Assembly (NCBI GenBank): GCA_964391025.1
Contig: CAYMKJ010000148.1
Span: forward strand, 1 to 25,922
From: SHZI01 sp964391025
GTDB taxonomy: Bacteria; Pseudomonadota; Gammaproteobacteria; Steroidobacterales; GCA-2729495
Direction: 5' to 3'
Length of the DNA stretch: 25,922 bases
The notes under the pieces were generated by a model. It saw nothing but the letters and a program-made list of their open reading frames with translations, searched no databases and was not told the DNA's origin. The translations under genes and the position numbers were made by a program. Shown piece after piece: positions 19,806 to 25,922 of this stretch. Position 1 is the stretch's first letter, and every line of letters begins with the position of its first letter.

Positions 19806-22070
19806 GTGACCCGATCCCGGATTCCACACTTCTACAAGATGTCTGTCGCCGAACGGGTCCGTGCGGTCCGGGACCGGGGCCTGCTGAGCGAGACGGACTT
19901 CGACATGCTGTCCGCAGGCCAGACCACCCTGGGCCTCCAGGCCGCGGACAAGATGATCGAGAACGTGATCGGCGTGCTGGGCATGCCGGTGGGTCTCGGC
20001 CTGAACTTCCTGATCAACGGCAAGGAATACGTGGTGCCGATGGCGGTCGAGGAACCGTCCATCGTGGCCGCCATCAGTGCCGCCGCGAAGCTGGCCCGGG
20101 CATCGGGCGGCTTTAGCACCAGCTCCACGCCGCCGGTACTGATCGGCCAGATCCAGGTGCTCGAGCTGCCCGATCTGCCCAAAGCCCAGGCGGCGGTGCT
20201 GGAGCACAAGCGGGAGATCCTCGACCTCGCGAACAGCTTCCACCCACGCATGGTGGCGCGGGGCGGTGGCGCAGTGGATGTGGAGGTGCGCTCCTACCCC
20301 CTGCGCTCCATGCCCGGGGAAATGCTGGTGGTGCATCTGCTCGTGGACACTCGCGACGCCATGGGCGCGAATCTGGTCAACGGGATGTGCGAGGGCGTGG
20401 CCTCGCTGATCGAGCAACTCACCGAAGGGAAGGTTTTTCTGCGCATCCTGTCGAACCTGGCAGACCGGGCCCTGGCGCGGGCCGAAGTGACGTTGCCGGT
20501 CGCGCACCTGGCGGGCAAGGGCTACGCGGGTGAACGTGTGCGGGACGGCGTGATCATCGCCGCCGATTTCGCTCACGCCGACCCCTACCGGGCGGCCACC
20601 CACAATAAGGGTGTCATGAATGGCGTGGACGCGGTGGCGCTGGCGACCGGCAATGACTGGCGTGCCATCGAAGCCGGCGCCCACGCCTACGCCGCCCGCC
20701 ATGGCCGTTACAGCTCACTGACCGAGTGGTGGAAAGACGAAGCCGGCAACCTGCGGGGTAGCATCGAAATGCCCATGAAGGTGGGCATCGTCGGCGGACC
20801 GCTGGAGTCGAACCCCGGCGTGGCGATGAACCTGCGCCTGCTCGGCGTCAAGTCCGCGACAGAGCTGGCGGAGGTGATGGCGGCCGTGGGCCTGGCGCAG
20901 AACTTTGCGGCTCTCCGGGCCCTCGCCACCGACGGAATCCAGGCTGGCCACATGACGCTGCATGCGCGCAGCGTGGTGAAGGCGGCGGGTGCGCCCGCCG
21001 AGCACTTTAACGAGGTGCTGGAGCGCGTCCTCCAGAGCGGCGAGATCAAGGTGTGGAAGGCCCAGCAGATCCTGGAGGAAGTACGGCAGGCCGCCCCGGC
21101 CGACCACAAGCCGACGACCCACCGGCTCCCCGAAGCCGGCGTGGGCGTCGGGTTCGGCAAGATCATCCTGCTCGGCGAACACGCCGTCGTGCACGGCCGG
21201 CATGCCATTGGCTGCCCCGTGCCGCTCACCATCCGCGCGATCGTCGAGGACGGTGACCGTGGTGTCGAGCTCCTGATTCCGCGCTGGGGCGTGGAGTACC
21301 AGCTGGCAAAGCCACCGGAACAACGCCGCTCCTTCGAGCAGGCCGCCGGCGCCATTCTCGACAAGCTGGGGCTCGCCAGGCGCACGATGCGCATCGAAGT
21401 CTTCCCGGACGTACCCCGCGGCATGGGCCTGGGCGGCTCCGCCGCGCTGGCCGTGGCCATCGTCAGGGCGCTGGACCTGCACTTCCGTCTTGGCCTGTCG
21501 GACGCAGAGGTCAACGAGCTCGCCTACCTGTCCGAACAGAATGCCCACGGTCAGCCGAGCGGCATCGACAACACACTCGCCACCTACGGCAAGCCCCTCG
21601 TCTTTAGGCGGGGCACGCCGCCACTGGTGGAGCCGCTCAATATTCCGCAGCCGCTCTCAATCGTGGTCGGCATGACCCAGACCGAGGGCCTGACGGCCCG
21701 GACTGTCGCGAACGTGGCGGAAGCGCGCCTGCGTAATCCGCGCCTCTACGAAAAGATCTTTGATGATATTGATGGCCTCGTGCTACAAGCCGTCTCCGCC
21801 ATCCAGGACAACGACGTGAACACCCTCGGCGATCTCATGAACATCAATCAGGGCCTGTTGAATGCGCTGCAGGTCTCCACTCCAGAACTCGAACGGTTAA
21901 TCGACGTGGCGCGCGACGCCGGTGCCGCCGGGGCGAAGCTCACGGGCGGCGGCGGCGGCGGAGCCATGCTCGCGCTGTGCGGCAACGCCGGGACCACCGC
22001 TGACGTGCAGCAGGCCATTGAGCGCCAGGGGTTTCGCGCCCTGCTCGTGACGGCCGGCGGTGTGCCGTGA
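19806..22070 (+). CDS. Fused class II HMG-CoA reductase-mevalonate kinase
   Basis: This 754-aa protein joins two consecutive mevalonate-pathway enzymes. Residues 1-430 are class II HMG-CoA reductase, close to the Pseudomonas mevalonii enzyme in pattern and length: AADKMIENVIG, EEPSIVAA (Glu83), ASGGFSTSS, DTRDAMGAN, ATHNKG (Lys268), TGNDW (Asp284) and GHMTLHAR (His382), so the catalytic set is complete. A short linker (about 431-446) leads to a GHMP kinase: GFGKIILLGEHAVVHG (449-464), PRGMGLGGSAA (537-547), SGID (Asp588) and KLTGGGGGGAM (711-721), which is the mevalonate kinase pattern. GTG at 19806 has AGGGG seven bases upstream. The fusion would make 5-phosphomevalonate from HMG-CoA and could channel mevalonate. 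idi overlaps its stop (GTGA). Class II enzymes may run in either direction; the kinase and idi point to biosynthesis. Confidence 0.95.
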   Translation: MTRSRIPHFYKMSVAERVRAVRDRGLLSETDFDMLSAGQTTLGLQAADKMIENVIGVLGMPVGLGLNFLINGKEYVVPMAVEEPSIVAAISAAAKLARASGGFSTSSTPPVLIGQIQVLELPDLPKAQAAVLEHKREILDLANSFHPRMVARGGGAVDVEVRSYPLRSMPGEMLVVHLLVDTRDAMGANLVNGMCEGVASLIEQLTEGKVFLRILSNLADRALARAEVTLPVAHLAGKGYAGERVRDGVIIAADFAHADPYRAATHNKGVMNGVDAVALATGNDWRAIEAGAHAYAARHGRYSSLTEWWKDEAGNLRGSIEMPMKVGIVGGPLESNPGVAMNLRLLGVKSATELAEVMAAVGLAQNFAALRALATDGIQAGHMTLHARSVVKAAGAPAEHFNEVLERVLQSGEIKVWKAQQILEEVRQAAPADHKPTTHRLPEAGVGVGFGKIILLGEHAVVHGRHAIGCPVPLTIRAIVEDGDRGVELLIPRWGVEYQLAKPPEQRRSFEQAAGAILDKLGLARRTMRIEVFPDVPRGMGLGGSAALAVAIVRALDLHFRLGLSDAEVNELAYLSEQNAHGQPSGIDNTLATYGKPLVFRRGTPPLVEPLNIPQPLSIVVGMTQTEGLTARTVANVAEARLRNPRLYEKIFDDIDGLVLQAVSAIQDNDVNTLGDLMNINQGLLNALQVSTPELERLIDVARDAGAAGAKLTGGGGGGAMLALCGNAGTTADVQQAIERQGFRALLVTAGGVP

Positions 22071-22648
22071 GTCGGGTGCTCCCTGTCACCACGACCGATG
22101 CCCGGAACGAAGACCTGCTGATCCTCGTCGACGAGGCCGACCGGGAGATCGGCACCCTGCCGAAAACCGAGGGCCATCTGGGTGCCGGTACGCTGCACCG
22201 GGCCTTATCAGTGTTTCTCTTTAATACGGAGGGGTCCGTCCTGATCCAGCAGCGCGCGGCGGGCAAGATGCTGTGGCCGGGTTACTGGTCCAACAGCTGC
22301 TGCAGCCACCCGCGGCCGGGCGAGGCCGTCGAGGCCGCGGCCCGCCGGCGCGTGCGCGAGGAACTTCGCGTGGAGTGCCGGCTGAGCTTTCTGTACAAGT
22401 TTCGCTACCAGACCCGCTTCGGCAACGTCGGCGCGGAACACGAACTCTGCTACGTCTATGCGGGCTATCCCCGCGGCAACCTGGTGGCGGACCCGACGGA
22501 GATCGCCGACCACCGCTGGATCCCACCGGACGAACTGACGCGGGCGATCGCCGCCGACCCGGACAATTTCAGTCCCTGGATGAAGCTGGAGTGGCAGCGC
22601 ATCACCACCGACTTCCTTGACGGCATCCGTCGGGACTGGGGGGGCTAA
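22067..22648 (+). CDS. idi: Isopentenyl-diphosphate delta-isomerase, type I
   Basis: This 193-aa Nudix-fold enzyme interconverts isopentenyl and dimethylallyl diphosphate in the cytoplasm. Family marks are LVDEADREIGTLPK, LHRALSVFLFN, LLWPGYWSN-type sequence (MLWPGYWSNSCCSHPRPGE) containing the catalytic Cys79, the Nudix-like helix EAAARRRVREEL, and AEHELCYVY with Glu124 and Glu126, matching the acid/base and metal ligands of the E. coli enzyme. The end FSPWMKLEW is also typical. It starts at a GTG overlapping the stop of the HMGR-MK gene (GTGA), so the two are translationally coupled, which supports use of the mevalonate route for isoprenoid synthesis. Confidence 0.96.
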   Translation: MSRVLPVTTTDARNEDLLILVDEADREIGTLPKTEGHLGAGTLHRALSVFLFNTEGSVLIQQRAAGKMLWPGYWSNSCCSHPRPGEAVEAAARRRVREELRVECRLSFLYKFRYQTRFGNVGAEHELCYVYAGYPRGNLVADPTEIADHRWIPPDELTRAIAADPDNFSPWMKLEWQRITTDFLDGIRRDWGG

Positions 22649-22650
22649 GC

Positions 22651-23460
22651 ATGGCCAACGTCGTCATTACCGGGAGCACCCGGGGCATTGGTCGGGGCCT
22701 CGCCGTCGAGTTTCTCAAGCGGGGACACAACGTGGTCGTCTCCAGCCGCCACCAGGCCGACGTGGACAAGGCCCTGGCGGAACTGTCCACGGTGGGCACG
22801 GCGAAGGTTGCCGGCAAGACCTGCGACGTCACAGTGAAAACCGACGTCCAGGCGCTCTGGGACCAGGCCGTCGCCACCTTTGGCCACGTGGACTTCTGGA
22901 TCAACAATGCCGGGCGCGCCACGTCCCGGCATGCCGTGCACGAGTTGCCCGAGGATCTGGTGCACACCCTGGTGGACGGCAACCTGAAGGGCAGCATATT
23001 CGGCTCCCAGGTCGCCATCACCGGATTCCGGAAACAGGGTTTCGGGGCGCTCTACAACATGCTCGGTGGCAGCTCTGACGGCAAGCGCCTGACGCCAAAC
23101 ATGGGGGTCTATAGTTCGACCAAGGCCGGTGACCGGGTCCTGACCAAGTACCTGGTCGCCGAAAACCAGAACCCGGAGATCACCGTTGGCACCATCAGTC
23201 CGGGCATGCTGATCACGGAGAACTGGTTCGACGAGCAGAAGCAGATGAGTACCGAGGACTGGCAGAAGATCCGCCCGCTGCTGAACATTCTCTGCGACTA
23301 CGTCGAGACCTCGACGCCCTGGCTGGTGGACCAGATGCTCACCAATCGCAAGAGCGGCAGGCGAATCGCCTGGATGAGCACCGGCAAGATCCTTGGTCGC
23401 TTCGTCGGCGCAAAGTTGTTCGGACAAAAGCGCGACCTCTTCACCCGCTTCGGTCTCTGA
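22651..23460 (+). CDS. Short-chain dehydrogenase/reductase
   Basis: This is a 269-aa classical SDR. The nucleotide-binding motif TGSTRGIG is at 7-14, SSR after strand 2 suggests NADP(H), NNAG is at 85-88, catalytic Ser is at 141 or 142 (LGGSS), and Y154-SST-K158 completes the active site. The segment SIFGSQVAITGFRKQGFGALYNM and the insertion before the catalytic Tyr recall the chlorophyll b reductase/NYC1-like branch, though the substrate is unknown. The C-terminus (GRFVGAKLFGQKRDLFTRFG) is long and basic. It follows idi by two bases and directly precedes the ABC genes, so it may act on an isoprenoid or lipid alcohol/ketone; that is inference from position. It is cytoplasmic. Confidence 0.9.
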   Translation: MANVVITGSTRGIGRGLAVEFLKRGHNVVVSSRHQADVDKALAELSTVGTAKVAGKTCDVTVKTDVQALWDQAVATFGHVDFWINNAGRATSRHAVHELPEDLVHTLVDGNLKGSIFGSQVAITGFRKQGFGALYNMLGGSSDGKRLTPNMGVYSSTKAGDRVLTKYLVAENQNPEITVGTISPGMLITENWFDEQKQMSTEDWQKIRPLLNILCDYVETSTPWLVDQMLTNRKSGRRIAWMSTGKILGRFVGAKLFGQKRDLFTRFGL

Positions 23461-24401
23461 CGATCTCTGCCGAACCCCTGGTTGTCGTCCGTGGCGCATT
23501 GCGCCGCTTCGGTGAGCGCACGGCACTGGCTGGCGCGGATCTCACCGCACGAAAGGGCGAGATACTGGTCCTTCTTGGGCCCAACGGCGCCGGCAAGACC
23601 ACTCTCCTCCGCGCGCTAGCCGGTCGAACCCGGCTCGATGCCGGCAGCATCCGCATCGGTGGCGGGGCCCCGGACGATCGGTCCGTGCGCCGGCGCGTCG
23701 GCTTCGTACCCCAGGCAATCGCGCTCTGGGGCCACCTGCCGGTCCGCACCAATCTGGAGATTCTCGGCCGACTGGCGGGCCTCGACCGTCGTGAGGTTGC
23801 CCCGGCAGTGACAGACGCGCTGGCCTGGTCGGGGCTTGCTGATCGCGCCTCGGAGCCGGTCGAGAGGCTTTCGGGCGGCATGCAGCGGCGCATCAACATC
23901 GCGGCGGGCACCCTTCACCGACCCGACTTGTTGCTGCTCGACGAGCCGGCAGTCGGCCTGGATCCAGTCTCCCGCCAGTCCGTAAATCGTGTACTCGAGG
24001 GCCTCCGTGACAGGGGCATGGGTCTGATTCTCACCACCCACGATCTCGTCGAGGCCGAAGCCCTGGCTGATCGTGTGGCCGTCCTCGCTGGTGGTGTCGT
24101 ACGAGCTACAGACACGATCCCGATCCTCGTCGGCCGGCTCTTCGGCGCTGACCAGGAAGTACTGCTGATGCTGGCTGCGGAGCCCGCGCCGGCACTCCGG
24201 GACTTTCTGCGCACGACCCTCTTCTCCCCGACCAACGAGGACCGCCTGTGGGTCGGCCGGTTGCGGGGCGGACTGGAGCAGCTGCCCGGGCTGCGCAGCC
24301 AGCTGATCACTGCCGGCGCCGACATCGACGAACTGCGCGTCCGGCAACCCGGCCTGCACGGCGTGTTCGTGGAACTTACTGGAACGGTGCCCCACGAATG
24401 A
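23457..24401 (+). CDS. ABC-2 type transporter ATP-binding protein (probable CTG start)
   Basis: With a CTG start at 23457 the protein has 314 aa and begins LTISAEPLVVVRGALRRFGE, restoring the first beta strand and A-loop region that every ABC ATPase has. The first conventional start (TTG, 23499) would remove that strand. Motifs are Walker A GPNGAGKT, Q-loop FVPQ, signature LSGGMQRR, Walker B LLLLDEPAVGLDP and the switch His in TTHD. The last 90 residues are a family-specific accessory domain ending VFVELTG, as in DrrA/CcmA-like exporters. CTGA overlaps the SDR stop, so it is coupled to the isoprenoid genes. The permease follows after 38 nt. Substrate unknown; a lipid or terpenoid-linked compound is a guess from context. 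Confidence 0.9.
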   Translation: MTISAEPLVVVRGALRRFGERTALAGADLTARKGEILVLLGPNGAGKTTLLRALAGRTRLDAGSIRIGGGAPDDRSVRRRVGFVPQAIALWGHLPVRTNLEILGRLAGLDRREVAPAVTDALAWSGLADRASEPVERLSGGMQRRINIAAGTLHRPDLLLLDEPAVGLDPVSRQSVNRVLEGLRDRGMGLILTTHDLVEAEALADRVAVLAGGVVRATDTIPILVGRLFGADQEVLLMLAAEPAPALRDFLRTTLFSPTNEDRLWVGRLRGGLEQLPGLRSQLITAGADIDELRVRQPGLHGVFVELTGTVPHE

Positions 24402-24439
24402 GCCCAGAACCATGAGACCGGGCCAATGACGCTAAGCCA

Positions 24440-25675
24440 ATGACTCTGGCCATACTCCGCGCCGCCTTCCTGCTGCTGCTTCGCGACCGGGGCGCGCTGC
24501 TCATGGCGCTTCTGGTGCCCGTGGTGTTCTTCCTGATCTTTGCCGAGATCTTCGCCACCGCGGCGGGCGATCAGCTGCAGCTGCGTATCGCCATCGTGGA
24601 TGAGGTGCACAGTGACGAGTCGACGCGCCTGCTGGCAGCCCTTACCGCCGAGCCGGCGATCCGGCCCGTCCCCGGCGAACTGACGCGCGAGTCTGCCCGT
24701 GATCTGGTGCGCCGGGGCACCGCCGATGTGGGCCTGATCATTCGCGCCGATGGCGAGGACCTGGCCACCGCAGCTGGCCTGGCAGCGCCGCCACTACTGC
24801 TGCTGGTTGATCCATCCCGCAGCGTGACAGCCACCGTACTGGCCGGTCAGCTGCAGAGAGCCTACTTCTCAGCACTCCCCGACCTGGCGGTGGGCCGGGT
24901 GGCAGAACTCATCGGCACGGAGTTCACCGCATTCACCCCAGCCCAGCAGGCAGAGATCGATGCCGGCCTGCGCGGCCTGCGCGCATCGGCGGGACGCGGC
25001 GGGCCTGGCGGCTGGACGTTTGATGACCTGCTCGAGCGGGATAACGTGGCCGGGCAGAACGCTGGGCTCAATAACGTTGCCTACTACGCGGGCGCCGTGG
25101 CCTTCATGTTCCTGCTGTTCGCCGCCGCTCAGAGTGCGCTCGGCATCCTTGACGATCAGGAGGCCGGGATTCTCGACCGGATTGCAGCAGGCCCCGGCGG
25201 CATCGATGTCGTGATCAACGGGCGCTTCCTGTTCATGGTCCTGCAGGGGCTGGTGCAAACCAGCCTGATCTTCGGCGTCGCGTGGCTTGCCTATGGCGTG
25301 GACGTGCCGGGCAATTTCGGCCCCTGGGCGATGATCACTGTCAGTTCCGCCGTGCTCGCCGCAGGCATCGGCCTGTTGCTCGTCACCGGCTGCCAGACCC
25401 GGGCCCAGGCCCAGGTGCTACCGACGGTGGTGATCCTGATCATGTCCGCCATCGGCGGCAGCATGGTGCCGCGCTTCTTCATGCCCCACTGGCTCCAGCA
25501 GCTCGGCTGGATGACACCGAACACCTGGGCTCTGGAGGCTTACAGCGGAGTCTTCTGGCGAAGCGAGCCGGCACTTCAGCTGGTGCCAATCTGTTTCAGC
25601 CTGTTTGGCATCGGGATCGCGGCGCTGGGCCTGAGCCACTGGTTTGGGCGCCGTCTGGTGGCTGCGAACGCTTAG
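24440..25675 (+). CDS. ABC-2 type transporter permease
   Basis: This is a 411-aa ABC-2 membrane protein. The first helix is about residues 18-40 (GALLMALLVPVVFFLIFAEI), followed by a large extracytoplasmic domain (about 41-215). Five further hydrophobic segments follow: AYYAGAVAFMFLLFAAAQSA, FMVLQGLVQTSLIFGVAWLA, WAMITVSSAVLAAGIGLLL, VLPTVVILIMSAIGGSM and LVPICFSLFGIGIAALGL. LDDQEAGILDRIAAGPGG after the second helix is the conserved cytoplasmic coupling segment, and MPHWLQQLGWMTPNTWALEAY the motif before the last helix. It pairs with the ATPase encoded just upstream to make an exporter, presumably as a dimer. Substrate is not predictable. A short repeated GCCAATGAC occurs at the start region (24422 and 24436); the second ATG, at 24440, opens the long frame. 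Confidence 0.93.
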   Translation: MTLAILRAAFLLLLRDRGALLMALLVPVVFFLIFAEIFATAAGDQLQLRIAIVDEVHSDESTRLLAALTAEPAIRPVPGELTRESARDLVRRGTADVGLIIRADGEDLATAAGLAAPPLLLLVDPSRSVTATVLAGQLQRAYFSALPDLAVGRVAELIGTEFTAFTPAQQAEIDAGLRGLRASAGRGGPGGWTFDDLLERDNVAGQNAGLNNVAYYAGAVAFMFLLFAAAQSALGILDDQEAGILDRIAAGPGGIDVVINGRFLFMVLQGLVQTSLIFGVAWLAYGVDVPGNFGPWAMITVSSAVLAAGIGLLLVTGCQTRAQAQVLPTVVILIMSAIGGSMVPRFFMPHWLQQLGWMTPNTWALEAYSGVFWRSEPALQLVPICFSLFGIGIAALGLSHWFGRRLVAANA

Positions 25676-25758
25676 GTGAGGCGCCGCGCCCCTTGCCAAA
25701 TGGAATCCGGTGGTGAATGCTTCGATGCACTGCTGCTCACTCTTCAGAGGGGATTCTC

Positions 25759-25922
25759 ATGGGGTTTTTTCTCACAGCGGAATCACGCACTTCCGGATCA
25801 CTGCGCACGCGCACCTGGCTCCTTGGCCTGACGGCCCTCCTGGCGGTTCTGGGCGCGGCGGGACCAACTACTCTGCTCGCGCAGGATGCCAGTGCCCTCC
25901 CGGAAATCGTCGTCACGGCCCA
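25759..25922 (+). CDS. Probable TonB-dependent receptor, N-terminus (partial, cut by window edge)
   Basis: The visible 54 residues start MGFFLTAESRTSGSLRTRTW, continue with a hydrophobic stretch (LLGLTALLAVLGAAGPTTLLAQ) that looks like a signal peptide ending in A-Q, and reach ALPEIVVTA at the window edge. E-I-V-V-T-A shortly after the signal peptide is the usual entry to the plug domain of TonB-dependent outer-membrane receptors. AGAGGGG lies seven bases before the ATG at 25759. It follows the ABC permease by 83 nt and may have its own promoter. Only the N-terminus is present, so ligand and full length cannot be judged. Confidence 0.72.
   Translation, partial: MGFFLTAESRTSGSLRTRTWLLGLTALLAVLGAAGPTTLLAQDASALPEIVVTA

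Overview
The window is GC-rich, densely coding DNA that most resembles a gammaproteobacterium. The evidence is a FadD very close to the enterobacterial enzyme, a PhhB-type pterin dehydratase, REP elements starting with GTAG of the kind seen in Pseudomonas/Xanthomonas relatives, and a TonB-dependent receptor N-terminus ending in EIVVTA. The species cannot be named from sequence alone. No rRNA, tRNA, CRISPR array or transposase gene was seen.

Layout. Positions 1-935 (minus strand) hold a partial DUF1838 exported protein and a pterin-4a-carbinolamine dehydratase. Positions 1068-1452 (plus) hold the C-terminal remnant of a nucleotidyltransferase and a small partner ORF. Positions 1449-12951 (minus) are one tightly packed nine-gene operon. 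In transcription order it encodes two lipoproteins, a membrane-anchored Ser/Thr kinase-like protein with TPR-like repeats and a PEGA-like tail, a degenerate-FHA/TM/five-PEGA/SUMF1-like protein, an 89-aa membrane protein, a MotA/TolQ/ExbB-like channel protein, an actin-like/FHA fusion, and two VWA proteins. Each VWA protein starts with a TolR/ExbD-like transmembrane helix bearing an Asp. Junctions are overlaps or gaps of at most 25 nt. I read this as an envelope-spanning, ion-driven stator-like machine in which VWA domains replace the usual periplasmic domain, with phospho-signalling parts attached. I recognise the parts but not the assembly, so it is the best candidate here for an undescribed system.

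Positions 13152-14398 (plus) encode a MaoC-type hydratase and a crotonase-family enzyme. Positions 14395-18047 are an accessory island. It is bounded by two oppositely oriented REP copies, and each copy supplies the TAG stop codon of the adjacent core gene. The island holds a frameshifted uracil-DNA-glycosylase-like gene, a zinc-ribbon protein, a gene-poor stretch, a DUF433 antitoxin-like gene whose toxin is cut off after about ten codons, two tandem palindromes, a DUF4143 AAA ATPase and a small coiled-coil membrane protein.

Positions 18044-25675 are a lipid/isoprenoid locus. fadD is divergent from a plus-strand run encoding a fused HMG-CoA reductase (class II)-mevalonate kinase, type I isopentenyl-diphosphate isomerase, an SDR oxidoreductase, and an ABC-2 ATPase and permease. 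Three mevalonate-pathway activities are therefore present; HMG-CoA synthase, phosphomevalonate kinase and diphosphomevalonate decarboxylase are not in the window. The right edge opens a probable TonB-dependent receptor.

Two genes (8440 and 23457) appear to start at CTG codons that overlap the previous stop as CTGA.
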